A stretch of DNA of 64,000 nucleotides from Hyaloscypha bicolor E (Eukaryota; Ascomycota; Leotiomycetes; Helotiales; Hyaloscyphaceae). The notes under the pieces are model-generated. The model was not told the DNA's origin and did no database searches. It saw only the letters and a program-made list of their open reading frames with translations. Below, piece by piece: positions 46,917-61,600 of the stretch; positions within the stretch are counted from its first letter, which is position 1, and each line of letters starts with the position of its first letter. The position numbers were made by a program, and so were the translations under genes. Location of the stretch: the NCBI RefSeq assembly GCF_002865645.1, contig NW_020194684.1, positions 1,519,308 to 1,583,307 on the forward strand. The letters are read 5' to 3'.

Positions 46917-49900
46917 ATTAATTCTTTTTCTAGGCTCTTATTTCTAAAAGACTTTAGAAAACTACAAATAGCTTTATAAATACTTCTTGAAACTTTTCTA
47001 GCTTATAGTTTCCTCTAAAAACTCTTTATATTTGCTTTATTATTATACTAGATAATAGATCTAAAGATATAGTTTACTAACTCTATCTAGTTAACTTATA
47101 AATTGCTTTTAGTAATTCTCTTTTATAAAAATAGTATAAATATAATATATATTATTAGATATAAAGTTTATTTAATTTTCTAATTAGTTTATAAATTCTA
47201 TTTCAGCTTTCTTTTATAAATAAATTATTATTTTATAAGCCTAGAAGCTTAGAAAGTTAATCTAATCTTCTAGTTTATTTATAAATTTCTTTTTTAGAAT
47301 TTTCTGAATATTTCTAGTATATAACTAGTTCCGAATTTGCAATTACTATTTAGAAAAAGAATATTATAAAAAGGCCTCTTTTTTCTACTAACTAACTTTC
47401 TTTTCCTTAATTATAATACTATATCTAGTTCTTTCTTATATCTTGCCTTTCTTTTCTAAGCCTTCTTTAAACCCTCTTTAAGCTTCCTCTAATATTCTTT
47501 TCTACTTCTTTATTTATTAAGATAAATTCTTTCTTTAATACTTACTAGCCTATTATTAACTATTTAGCTAATACTTCTATAGCTTTAATTTGCTTTTATT
47601 ATCTTTAATATTTTAAGAATATTATTAAGTTTCCCGATCTTATTTATATTAAAAGTAATAACTACTTAATATATAATTATTACTATTTCAAGAATAAGAA
47701 ATATAATTCTATAAATTATAATTTTCTTTTTTATTTCCTATTCTAATACTATCTAAAGTTTCTTAAATATATATAATATAGTTAAACTACTTTCTTTAAA
47801 CTATAAATACCTATAAGTATCTTTCTAATTCTTTACTTAAACGGAAAAAGGCTATTTCTATTCTTCTTTTATATTAATCTTTATATACTTCTTATATTAA
47901 AGTTATTATTTGAAGCTAATAGATTCCTCTAATAATTTAAAATATAGGTCAAGTAATTCTTATTAGCTTAGTATAAATATAAAGTACTTTTAAAAAAGTA
48001 ATTAATATTCTTTAGTATTAAATAAGCTTATTTTTTCTTTATTTCTTATTAATAGCTAATAGCTTTCTAGGCTAATTTACTATTTATTTCTCGAAAGAAT
48101 TCTAATAAAGATAATAATAAAGATAGTAAAAACTAGTTACAAAAATAAAGTATTTATAAAATATAGAAATTAGAGTTTTTAAAGTTTTTAATAATTTTTA
48201 TATAGTTTTTCTAAAGATAAATATATAGTTTTTAATAGTTTTCTAATAAAAGCATTTATCTTTTATACTTCTATTTAGCTAATAATATTATAATATTAGT
48301 TTTTTCCAAATATTCTTATAATTCTTAAGCTATATTCTTTAGATTACTTAGTAGTTTCTATATATTACCTACTAGTAAATAGCTTTTCTAATAAATAAGA
48401 TATTTTTTTTCTTTTCTGTTTTTTTTTATTAGCTATAATAAATTCTATCTCGAATTCTTTTTTGCTTTTAATCTCGACCGGTTCTAGTTCTACTATAGTA
48501 CTAGCCTATAAATATTATAGTTTCAAGAAAGAAATATAAAAAATATTATAGATCTAATATAATAATAGTAATTTTAAGTAATATATTTATTTATATATTT
48601 CTATAACTTTCAGAACTTTAAAAGAACCGAAATATCTATTTACTAGCTTTATACTAGAATAAAGCTATTAAATATTCTTTATATAAAGTATAACTTTATT
48701 ATATATTTTAAACTTTATATTAATATATTTTTTATTATAGTACTTTTTCTATATATTTACTACTTCTTACTATTACTTCTCTAGTACTTTCTATTCTATT
48801 TAAATTCTTTATACTCTTTCCTATATTACTAGTATTTCTTTTTCTAGAATATTATCCTTAATATATAATTTAATATTAAAGTAAAATTCGTATAATATAT
48901 AAAATAGAAATATTTCTATTATTAAATATATAAAGTTATTATATATAAATTCTATAAAAGCAAGCTTTATTATCTAGTTATTTTACTAGTAGTTAATATA
49001 ATACTTTAAATACTATTCTAGAGTTTAGTTCAGATTCTCTGTTTATTTATTAGTTTATAAATAGAATACTATATTTAGCTATTACTAAATCTTTAAATAG
49101 AAATATAAACTTAACTAGAATTTACTTATAAAAACAGATTCTTTATTAAAGGTTATATCTATAAATATACTAAAATCTTTAATAATATAATATATAAATA
49201 ACTCTATTAGTTTAAAAGCCGAGATTTCCTTAATAATCGAAATATATTATATTATTTTTATATATCTATTAATAATAATAAGTATAGAATTATATATTTT
49301 ACTATAAAATCTAGAAAATAGTAATTCTATAATAAAGTTTATAGTAATTTCTTACTATAGTTTTAAGAGAATAAGAAATAAACTAAATATACTATATAAT
49401 AAATATCTTTTAACTTTAATTTATTAATATATAAAACAAGTTCTAATATAAGCTTTTATATTCTTTCTTATATTTTACTAGAAATATTTCTTCTAAAAGA
49501 TCTCTAATATTTTATTAGTACTAAAATACCTATCTATAAAATTATTATAGTTTACTTATACTAATTCTTTTTTAAAAGCCGGTTCTTTTAATATATAAAT
49601 AATATTCTAATATTTTAATAATTCAGATATATTAAGTTTCTAAATCTTAATAGCTCTAATAGAGGTCTCTTTTAAAAACTATTTATACTACTAGTATTAT
49701 ACTAAAAAATCGAGCCTTTAGTATTATAATAGTAATTCAAATAATATTTCTTTACTTTTTTTATATATTATTTCGGATCTAGCTATTTATATAGCTAGAA
49801 TCTATAATATATACTATTTATAACTAGCTATACTAGTAATAGGCTCAAATAGTAATAATTCCGGTATTATTCCGTTACTAAAATAGACTTTTTTTTTAAA

Positions 49901-52900
49901 ATTCCTTAATATCTTACTAATTAAAAAGTATTTATTTCTTTTTTTTATAGATTTTATATTATAGTATTATAAAAATAATATAATATTCTATTATTATTAC
50001 TTATAGAACTTTCTATAATTTACTATAAAATATAGATAATAAAGTATCTTTATTTATATCTGCTATAAAGTCTAGTCTTTTTAATAGTTTATTAGTAGAA
50101 TTACTATATTTCGGGCAGTATTCTAAAATAAATTTAAAAGTAACTAGCTCTTTTATTTATTTTATCTGCCGACTATTTAATTTTCTTTTAGTTATAAAGT
50201 ATTTCAAGTTATTATAATCTGTTTTAATAGTAATAATATACTAAATATATATTAGATAATATTACTAAATATAGAATATTAGAATAAAAGTTAAAAGTTC
50301 AGAATTATATATCTTATATCTATTTTTAATTATAGTTATCTTTTTTAAATAAAAAGTAATAAAGTACTATTAGATTTTTACTCTTTTACTAAAAAGCTAG
50401 AAAATTATATCTATAATTATAAATCTAAAAGTATTTATTTCTATATAAATCTTTAAAGCTAAATTAAAATAGTAAAGAATTAGTACTATTATAAATATAA
50501 CTTTTAGCTTATTAAAAGCTTTATTTGCTTTATTTATTTAGTTAAAATAATATTATAGTTTTTTATTAGTTTTTAGTAAATTAGTTAATCTCTTTATTAT
50601 TCTAAAATATCTATAAATAACTTCTAATAAAAGTTAGTAAAACCCAGAAATATTTAAACTTTCCGGATATTATTTTTTAGAGCTAGCTATTTCCTAATAG
50701 CTATAATCCGGCTAGCTTCTATTTCTATATTATCTAGACTAATTATAAATTCTAAAAACTTTATTTTCTCTATATTAAACTTATACTTTACTAGATTTAT
50801 AAAAAGCTAGTATTATTATAACTATTCGAATATATATTAAACTATTATTATATATTATTTTAAGTCTTTAAAATAAATTAGAATATTATTTAAATAAACT
50901 ATATAAATAATATTTATAAAGCTTACTAGTATATAGTTAATATATATCTAAAATATTACTAGAATATTAAAAAGTCTAAAAGATATAATATAGTATTTAA
51001 AATATCTATAATATATTTAAAATACTATTTTTTTATTTATTACTTTTCCGGATTTATAACTAATAATAAATATTCTTTAAATCTAGTTTTATATATATCT
51101 TTATTCTATAAAGTCTATTTATTATTTTACTAATAAATAGTAATAGTATTCGATTTTTAATAATAATTCTATTTAGACTCTAGTAATTAATATATAGATA
51201 TAGGCTGCCTCTTTTCTTTAGAATAAATATAATTGAGATATTAGCTAAACTAGTAAAATAATAGATCTATTTTTTTAAGCTAGTATTAAGATATTCCTAA
51301 AAGACTTCAAGTTCTCTTTTTAATAAAATATATATAGAACTATATAATAGTTAAAATTCTAGTTCTAGATCTATATAATACTTTATTATATAATAGTTAA
51401 ATAGTATATTTATAGTTTTTATAGAAAATATCCGGAAAAAATTCTAATATTTTTTAGAAAATAGAACTATTCTATTTATAATAATAGTAATAACTTTTCA
51501 GCTATTTATTATAAAGTAAATAGTTAATAGAAAAATATATATCTTATATTTTACTATTTTAGTAAACTTTTTAGCTTTTAGAACTTTAATCTTTTATAAT
51601 TAAATCCGATATCTCTATATTACTTCTTTAAAAGAAATTAAAAAGTTAATTTAATAGAGCTATAAGAATTCAAGTATTATATTAATATAGTTCAGATTAG
51701 AATTATATAATATAAAGTATATATTAGCCTCTTTTTAGTTCTTTAATATATTCTTAGTAATAATTCTAAAAATATAATCTTTATATAAATAGATTCTCTT
51801 TTTTTTTAATAAAATTAAAAGAATTACTCTTAATATTAACGGAATATTTATATTTAAAACTAGCTTTCTCTTTATATAATTAGCTTCTATACTCGAATTA
51901 ACTAATATTCTAATTTTATATCTATCTTTCTTTATTTTAATAATAATTTCAATTATTATTCTTATTTTAGAAGCTTTATTCTCTATAATATAAACAAATA
52001 TAACTATTATAAAATATATTTATTTTCTAGCTCTTTTAGTTCTAGATATTTATATAATTTATAGCTAGACTTATTATAATTATAGTAAGTTAGTTTCTTC
52101 TAATTTAGATAAATAATAGTATAATAATTCTTTTTTTAGTAAATGAAATAGATTATATTTAGTTTTATAGATTCCGATTCAAATATTATATTAAACTCTA
52201 TTATTATACTTTTACTATTCCGGTTATATAAATCTTATAATAGAAATATACTTCTCTTTTATTTCTCTTTACTATTTTCTTTCTCTTTTTTCTAATTCTT
52301 TCTTTTATTATTCTATTAACTTATTATTTTATTTCTATTAAATAAATAATTCAAGTTATTTTTAACTTTTATAATTATAGAAATAAGTTTCTTTCTCTCT
52401 TATAAAGCGTTTTCTTAATAATTAATCTTATTTCGAATCTCTTACTTTAAATTACTAAATAAGTTATTTTGCTTTTATAATAAACCTATATATCCTAAAT
52501 TATCTAATAGGCTATCTAAATAAAATATAAAGCTTTAGATACTTTATTCTAACTATTATTTTATATCTTTAAATTTAATAAAAGTATTATTATTATAATT
52601 CTCTGAATCTAAGATAGAATTCTTTATAAACTTAATAAAAGTCTTTTAATTTATAGTATTAATACTTACTAATTACTTCTTATATTTCTAGATATCTTTA
52701 GCTATATTTTTAAAATAAGAAATATAATATATAACCTTTATTATATCTATAATTTAGATAATTCTACTATTTTTATACTATTTTAGTTCTATTTAATAAA
52801 AGAAGTTCTAGACTTCTTTAATATTCTTTTTTTTATAAGTTAATAATTCTCGGGTTTTTAAAGCTTTATAAACTAAATATACTACTAATAAATATTTAAA

Positions 52901-53240
52901 TATTCTTAAGATAATAAATCTGAGCTTCTAGCTTCTCTAAATCTTTCCTCTATTATATTTCTGCTTCTAATTTAGTAATATAATAATAAGCTACTACTAG
53001 CTTTTCTATTATTATTATTTTATTAGCTAATTCTAAAGGCATCTAAGTTCTATTTCCTTCTTTTAATTAGGTAGTAGCTAGAATATCTAACTAGATACTT
53101 CTCTAGATATCTAACTAGATTATTCTAGTAATAATAGAAGTACTTCTTCTAGTTAATATTCTAGCTATTAGTAATTTCGTCTATTAATAGCTTAACTACT
53201 TTATAATAAACTGCTTTTCGAAAGTTGGATTAATTAGAAT

Positions 53241-53547
53241 ATAAGATATATAATAGTAGAGTAATATATAAATAATTAAGATAAGTAAGCTATAGAATAA
53301 TACTTATAAGTATAACTAGTTTCTAAAAGTTAATTCTAATAAAAGACTAATTAATACTCTTTTCCAAAACTAGAAATATCTTTCTATATATTCTCTAGTA
53401 TTTAGCTAAATATATAAAGCTCTTTATATAATTAGGAAATGTAATCCTATATAATTTATATAATTCCAATATAAGCTTTACTTAAAATAAATAACTAGAT
53501 CTATAATATATAATACTCGTTTATATACTATTATATATATCTATTAT
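53241..53547 (-). repeat. 5' LTR of the 6.9-kb gypsy element
   Basis: Direct copy of 46,609-46,916; differences are mainly transitions. Confidence 0.8.
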
Positions 53548-53720
53548 AATAATCGGGTATTAGTAAAATCAGGTATTTTTTCCTTTTTATAGAACTGAAT
53601 TATAGATAAAAGTAATTAATAGTTATTTTCTCTTTAATATAAAATAATAGCTTTATTTTTAAAGAACTAAATCTTAAATAAATATAATTTAATTCTTTTC
53701 TAATTTAATCTAAATTCGGA
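53548..53720. repeat. Dispersed repeat family, copy 2 (right part)
   Basis: Continues the repeat interrupted at 46,608 and ends CGGAAACTAATTAA like the copy at 39,905. Confidence 0.5.
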
Positions 53721-53730
53721 AACTAATTAA

Positions 53731-54029
53731 TATTAGTTTACTAGAAATATATAATACTATTATATAGTTATAAAATACTAATTATATAAAATTAGTAAAG
53801 TTATTATTATTTAGAAATAGAAATTATAATATTATAATATTAATATATAATTTCTAAATTTACTAAGCCTAAAGAAATCTAGTTTATTAGTTAAGTTATT
53901 AATAAAATATAAGATTATATAATTATATTTTATATTTTATATTTTATTATTTATATTCTATTACTTATATTCTATATTTTATATCTTATAACTATATATA
54001 TAATTTTTAAAGAAATAGTTATACTAATA
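53731..54029 (-). mobile_element. Copia LTR copy, RIPped
   Basis: Begins TATTAGTTTACTAG and follows the reverse complement of 44,029-43,720 with nearly all differences being RIP transitions. Confidence 0.7.
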
Positions 54030-56452
54030 CTATATAATATATAAAATAGAAAAATTTCTATTATTATATATAAATTTTATAAAAATAAGCTTTATTATCT
54101 AGTTATTTTATTAGTAACTAATATAATATTTCAAATACTATTTAAAAATTTAGTTTAAATTCTTTATTTATTTATTAGTTTATAAATAAAATATTATATT
54201 TAGTTATTATTAAATCTTTAAATAAAAGTATGAATTTAATTAGAATTTATTTATAAAAACAGGTTCTTTATTAGAAATTATATTTATAAATATATTAAAG
54301 TTTTTAATAATATAATATATAAATAGCTTTACTAATTTAGAAGCCAAAATTTCTTTAGTAATTAAAATATATTATAATATTTTTATATATTTATTAATAA
54401 TAATAAATATAAAATTATATATTTTATTATAAAACTTAAAAAAAGATAATTTTATAATAAAACTTATAATAATTTCTTATTATAATTTAGAAAAATATAT
54501 ATATATTATAATAGATATTTCTTTATTTTAATTTATTAATATATAGAATAAATTCTAATATAATCTTTTATATTCTTTTTTATATTTTATTAAAAGTATT
54601 TTCTTTAAAGAATTTCTAATATTTTACTAATATTAAAATATTTATTTATAGAATTATTATAATTAGTTTATAATAATTTTTTTAAAAGCCGGCTTATTTA
54701 ATATATAAATAATATTCTAATAATTTAATAATTTAAAGATATTAAATTTCTAAATTTTAATAGTTTTAATAAAGATTTTTTTAAAAAACTATTTATATTA
54801 CTAATATTATATTAATAAATTAAGCTTTTAGTATTATAATAATATTTCTTTATTTTTTTATATATTATTTTAGATCTAATTATTTATATAATTAGAATTT
54901 ATAATATATATTATTTATAACTAATTATATTAATAATAGATTTAAATAATAATATTTCTAATATTATTTTATTATTAAAATGGATTTTTTTTTTGGAATT
55001 CTTTAATATTTTACTAATTAATATATATATATTTTAGATTTTAAATTATAATATTTTATTACTATTATTTATAAAGCTTTCTATTTTATATTTTATAACT
55101 TATTATAAAATATAAATAATAAAATATTTTTATTTATTTTTATTATAAAGTCTAGTTTTTTTAATAGTTTATTAATAGAATTATTATATTTTAGCTAATA
55201 TTCTAAAATAAAATTAAAAATAACTAGTTCTTCTATTTATTTTACTTATTAATTATTTAGTTTTCTTTTAATTATAAAATATTTCAAGTTATTATAATTT
55301 ATTTTAATAATAATAATATATTATATATATATTAAATAATATTACTAAATATAAAATATTAGAATAATAACTAAAAGTTTAAAATTATAATTTTTTTTAA
55401 ATAAAAAGTAATAAAATATTATTTAGCTTTTATTTTTTATTAAAAAGCTAGAAAATTATATTTATAATTATAAATTCTAAAATATTTAAAACTAGATTAA
55501 AATAATAAAAAATTAATATTATTATAAATATAATTTATAGCTTTTTGAAAACCTTATTTACTTTATTTATTTAATTAAAATAATATTATAGGTTTTTATT
55601 AGTTTTTAATAAATTAATTAATTCTTTTATTATTCTAAAATATTTATAAATAAATCTTTAATAGAAATTAGTAAAACTCAGAAATATTTAGATTTCTCGA
55701 ATATTATTTTTTAAAGCTAGCTATTTCTATTTTTATATTATTTAAATTAATTATAAATTTCAGAAACTTTATTTTTTTTATATTAAACTTATATTTTATT
55801 AAGTTTATAAAAAGCTAATATTATTATAATTATTTAAATATATATTAGATTACTATTATATATTATTTTAAGTTTTCTAAATAAATTAAAATATTATTTA
55901 AATAAACTATATAAATAATATTTATAAAATCTATTAATATATAATATAATATTTAAAATATTATTTTTTATTTTTTATTTTTTATTTATTATTTATTATT
56001 TTTTTATATTTATAACTAATAATAAATATTTTTTAAATTTAGCTTTATATATATTTTTATTTTATAAAATCTATTTATTATTTTATTAATAAATAATAAT
56101 AATATTTGATTTTTAATAATAATTCTATTTAGATTTTAATAATTAATATATAAATATATACTATTTTTTAAAAAATAAAAATATATAATTAAAATAATAG
56201 ATTTATTTCTTTTTTAAACTAATATTAAAATATTTCTAAAGAATTTTAAATTCTTTTTCTAATAAAATATATATAAAATTATATAATAAAAAACTCTAGT
56301 TTTAAATTTATATAATATTATATTATATAATAATTAGATAATATACTTAAAGCCTTTATAAAAAAAATTTAAATTTTTTTTAATACTTTTTAGAAAATAT
56401 ATTTATTTTATTTATAATAATAATAATAATTCTTTAGTTATTTATTATAAAA
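54030..56452 (-). mobile_element. Partial, more heavily RIPped gypsy copy
   Basis: Colinear with 48,890-51,520 of the 6.9-kb element, including the reverse transcriptase YLNN region at about 55,920-55,885. It has lost more C and G than that copy and carries small deletions. LTRs are absent. Confidence 0.7.
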
Positions 56453-57479
56453 TAATATAAGGTATTTATTAGTAAGTAATAAGATAATAGAATAAATTAG
56501 TATATTATAAAACTATAATATTAAATTTAGTATAGAATTAATCTCTATTCCTCCTATAAAGTCTAGGGAAGCCCCCTCTAAATAGGAGGCCCTAATAGTA
56601 TATATATAATTAGTAATTTATAAGCCTAATATATATAATATAAATAGTAGTTAGTTATAGTATTAAAGGGCTACTAATTTCTCTAATTAATACCTGTAAT
56701 ATTCGAGGTTTATTATATACTCTCAAGTTATATATAACTCTATATATATTATAACTATATCCCTTTCTAGGGTCTTATTCCCAAGATTCATTAATTTATT
56801 CTAGTAAATATTTAATTAATTATTTATTTAATTAAGGTAAACTTCTAATATCTTAGAAGGTGGTTTTACTAATATAATCTAAATAATAGATATAAAAATC
56901 ATCTAATTAGATTAGGGCTAAGTAAGCAAGAAGAAAGAGTAATTATATCCTAGATATAGGAGCTAGCTAGTAATTGCAATTTTATTTGAAATCTAAGTAT
57001 TTTAATTAGCTTAATCTAAAGTACTAAAGTATTATCTTACGAAATTAATACTATTTATTAGATCTCATATTAGAATAATCTAAATAGCTATATGAAAAGA
57101 ATTTAATAAATATTTATATAAGAAACTTATATAAATATTTCTGAGGTTCTAGAGATTATTTACGGGCTTTTAGGAATATATATTAATTAGTTATACTAAA
57201 TTCTAATTAGAACTAGTATAAAAACTAGTAGTTAATTCAGGTAATTCTCTATTTCTATAAAAAGACCTTTTTATATTACTATATACTCTCTTTCTTTCTA
57301 ATAATTATATATATAATAACTTCTTTTATTATTACTTTCTAGCCTCTTTTTTTACTTTTTTCTAAGTCTTTTTTAATTATTTTTAATTAATTCTATAATA
57401 TCTTTTTCTAGCTTTATTATTTACTAATATAATAATAAGTATAAAAGGTAATCTTATAGCTTTCTTTTCTATTACTAGT
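56453..57479. other. Mixed, partly less mutated sequence; LTR or promoter-like
   Basis: Less extreme composition around 56,545-57,250. A hairpin (CCTCCTAT...ATAGGAGG) lies at about 56,551-56,590, and TGTAATATTCGAGG at 56,694 resembles an LTR start. CTATAAAAAGACC at about 57,257 is TATA-like. No second copy was found in the window. Confidence 0.35.
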
Positions 57480-57505
57480 AAATACTTGAAATATTTCAAG
57501 TATTT
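57480..57505. repeat. 26-bp perfect palindrome
   Basis: AAATACTTGAAAT followed directly by its reverse complement. Confidence 0.85.
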
Positions 57506-58300
57506 GCTTATTAATCTCTTTATCTTATATATTATAATACCTAGTAAGAAGAATTATAACTATTATAATAAGAGTTCTAAGTCTTATATATTAGTAAGTT
57601 CTTTAGCTTTAATATCTATTAAAGCTAATATAATTTCAGATTTCTTACTATTTATTAGAGGCTTACTAGTTCTAAGAAGATACTATTATAACTTTTAAGA
57701 AATTTCTTAAAGTATATCCTAAATAGTATTATACTAATAAGAATAATACTATTAATTAGGTTTTTAAAGATTAGAAAAATACTAATAAGCTTCGGAATTC
57801 TTTTTCCTGTCTTAATAAAGCAGAGAATAATACTACTTGGGTTAGTATCCTAAAAGTAAGTTTTTTCTAATATATTTAGATACTTACTAATTTCTTAAAG
57901 AAATACTATAATATCTATTTTTAAGATATTAATCTTATTATTATAATTATTACCGAGATTACTAAGTAATCTATTACTAGTACTTTAAGTACTAATAATA
58001 TAATACTTATAGCTATTTGGGATTTAACTTTAGAAGTTTGGGCTTTTTATAAAATATATATAGTAATTATAAGTTCCTTATTTATTTTTCTTAATATTCT
58101 TAATACTAATATTATTATAATATAACTATATTCTATTAAAAGATAAGCGAATTCCGGAAAGTATTAGCTAATTCTTTACTAAGTTCTAAATAGAGCTAGT
58201 ATTTGGTATTCTTATTTTAGAAATTAGGAATTTATAGAAATTAAAATTTATTTATTTAAGATATCTATAGCTAGTTTACTTATAATAAATCTTTCTTAAT
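57506..58300 (+). pseudogene. Unidentified coding-like relic
   Basis: On +, about 57,700-58,290 reads open if RIP stops are ignored, with protein-like runs such as AIWDLTLEVWAFYKIY. It could be the first ORF of a transposon; no family was recognised. Confidence 0.25.
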
Positions 58301-58699
58301 TCTGAATCTTTTTCTAATAATTTAAATATAATTCTTATAAGCCTTAATAAAATCCTAGAAAACCTTTATAAATAAAAAAACTCTAGGGAAAAAGTATTTT
58401 TATTACTATTCCGGGCCTTTTCTTAATTATTTAGATTCTCTCTTTCTTTTAAATAGCCTTTTTCTTAGTAGTCCAGAATTCTTTTTAATTTTAAGAGATT
58501 ATTAAAAGATAATTTCGGATTTCAAGCTATAGTTTTAGTTATATAATTTCAGAAGTTTCTTGGAATTTTTAAGATTAAAAAAAGCAGATAACTAGATATT
58601 ATAATCTTTAGGCCAGGCTTTCTATTTAATTAAATATTATTACTTCTTGCTTTTATTATCTTATTAGTAATTAATAATAGCTTTTATTTCCTATTCTTA

Positions 58700-61600
58700 T
58701 TTTTTATTATTATTTACTAATTCCGGAAGTTCTCCGGAAAAATATAAGTATAGTTTCTAACTTTTTTTTATTATATATTTTTTAAGAAAGGAAATATAGA
58801 AAATTAAATATAAATAATTATATATAATTAGTAGTTCTAACTTATATACTAAATTACTAATATATTTAAGAATTCTAAATAGTCTTATAAATTTTAACTT
58901 AAGCTTTCTTATTTTAAGCTTAATATTTTTTATTAATAGTATTATTTAGGCTTCTTTAGAATAGTATTTAGCTAACTAGTACCTATTATAATAGATTTCC
59001 CGGTTATTTTATATATAATACTATAAATTCTTAAGCTTTCTCTATTTTACTTTAAGGATTTCTAGTCTTTTATATATAGCTAATATCTTTCCTATAATTC
59101 TGTTCTTAGAATTCTATAGAAATTAAGGATAATATCTATAATATATATAAAAAAATATATTCTATAAAACCTAATATTTTAAGTTATTATATATAAATTT
59201 CATAAAAAATAACTTCTCAAACTAGTTATTCTTTTAAGTATTATAATAATATCTCAGGTAATATTTCAGGGCCTAGTTTTGCCTTTTTATCTAATTATTC
59301 TAAGAATAATAAGCTATATTTAAATACTATTTATATATTAAATAGAAATAGAAAGCAAACTAGAACTAGCTAGTAAATACTATTTCTTAATTAGAAACAA
59401 TTTCATTAGGGGAACTAAAGATTAAGAAAACATATTTTTATATAATTCTAGTAAGCTTCGGAAAGTTAATAATTTTATAATATATAATATATCTTACTAT
59501 TTTAGAGTACTAGTTAATAACTATAAGAATTATATTAAAATCGGGACCTTTTACCGGGTTCTTATATAGTAATAGACCTATAATAAAATTTATAGAAATC
59601 TTATTCTAGAATCTTTTAGGCTATAATAAACTACTAAGTAAACTATATAGCAAATGCCTCTTTGCTTTAACTCTCTAGTAAATATTATATTCTTAATAAT
59701 AATTACAAATATTTTCTTTTATATTCTTTTAATATTAGGATTTTTTAAAAAGCTCGAGAATTTTTTTTATTCTATAGTATCTGGCTATTAGGTTATTATA
59801 ATAAAGCTTTATAACTTCTTAATATAAAGCAGGATTATTAGGTATAATAATTCTTAAATAGTACCTAAATAGGCCTAAATTATTTTTCCAGATTTCCTTT
59901 TCCTTAGTATCTTTCTTACTAAACCTCTACTTTATAATATTCTAATATTAAGAATTATTTCTCTAAGTTACCTAGATAATATCCAGAAGGAATTCAGATA
60001 AAGAAGCTAGTACTATAGCTCTTTTAATAGCCGTATATATCTATATATAGGAAATTAGATATTTATAATTATCTAATTCAAAAACTCGAGAAACTAAAAA
60101 ATCTTTAATTCTATTAAGTAATATAATTATAGATATTCCTATTACCTTAGCTATAGTAGTAGAGCCTTTAAGGCATTTCTCTATATTTTATTTCTTAACT
60201 AATTCTATAATTAAGGAACTTATAAGATAATTTATTTACTTGTCTTATAATAAATATTTCTTCTTAGCTATTATAAATATAGTAAATATTAAATAATACT
60301 TATTTTAAAGAGAGAACTTTTTAGATATTTATAAGAACCTCTAAATTATAACTATAAAAGCTTTCTTTAACTTATTTTAAAAGATTAGAAGCCAAGTTAT
60401 ATTAATAGGACCTTCTTTATAATTAGGTCTTTTACTAGGTCTATTTACTAGATTTGAGGTATTTTTATAATAAATAATATTAAAATTATATATTATAAAA
60501 TATATTATCTAATATACTTAATAGCTTTCTAGATATTTTATTTCTATAAAGTATTAGAGATTATTATAGTCTATAATAACCTCAATTATAAACCTGGATT
60601 CTTTAAGGTAATAGTACTAATATTTAAAGGCTTTAATAATTATAAGTAGCTCTCTATTATAGATACTATAATTATATTTGGCTCCGGAGAGTTTCCGGAA
60701 CTAGAATACTATTAGATACTAATATTTTTTCGGGCTATTACTAGAATTAACTTATTATAAAATAGTACTAGTAATTACGAATTTTAATATATTAGTTTTA
60801 ATATAAATCTTCTTAGAAAGGTTAAAATAGACTAGGATAAGTATTATAGTAAAAGCTTTTTTTAAAGTCTTAAAGCTTTTAGCTACTTTATTTATTTATA
60901 TAAAAAAACCGGATTTCCGGCTCTTTTTTATTTCTTTTAAAAGATTTATTAAGCCTATAATTACCTGAAAGTAATAGTAGATAAACCTATAATAGAAATT
61001 AGTAAATCCAAGAAATATTTAGATATTATAGAATAATTTTAGTTCTGGCTATTTAATAATATTATGAATCTATTTAGGATCTATACAAATACCTTCTATT
61101 CTAATAAGGAAGCCTAGAAATTCGATTTCCTTAATATTAAACTCGCATTTACTAAGTTTATAAAACAGGTTATTTTTATATAGCCTAGTAAGTATCTAGT
61201 AAATATAATTATAATATTTACCTTTATTTCGAGAGTAAATAAGGATATTATCTAAATAAATAATTATAAAATAATTCAGAAGTCCTATAAATATAATATT
61301 AATATATATTTAAAATATAGCTAATATATTAGCTAGCCTAAAAGGTATTATAAGATATTTAAAATAGCTATAGCAGGTCCTAAAAGCCGTTTTTTACTTA
61401 TATTCTTTATAAATTCTTATCTAATAATATATATTCTTAAGATCTAGCTTTATAAAGATCTTGGCTTCTTAAAGCTAGTTAAGGGTTTTATTAATAAGAG
61501 AAAGCAAATACTAATTCTTAATTATAACTTAATTAAGTTTATAATAATTAATATAAAGATATAGCTTTTTATTCTTCTTAGAAACAAAAAAGATAAGTAC

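Larger units (their letters stand above)
46609..53547 (-). mobile_element. Gypsy-type LTR retrotransposon, 6.9 kb, both LTRs
   Basis: Direct LTRs of about 308 bp lie at 46,609-46,916 and 53,241-53,547 (ATAAGATATATAATAGTAGA to ATATATCTATTAT). On minus, from right to left: a Gag zinc knuckle at about 52,100-52,050, read YYNYNKSSYKLYKY where the family has CYNCNKPGHKxxxC (each Cys and His now Tyr), then a reverse transcriptase with VYLNNILIY at about 50,910-50,880 (YLDD mutated), followed by RNase H and integrase-like stretches to about 47,000. ATAAT flanks both sides as a possible 5-bp duplication. It is inserted in the dispersed repeat that resumes at 53,548. Confidence 0.72.

Noticed and set aside
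57486..57698. 70-codon + frame
   Set aside because: Same AT-driven composition; at most part of a transposon relic.
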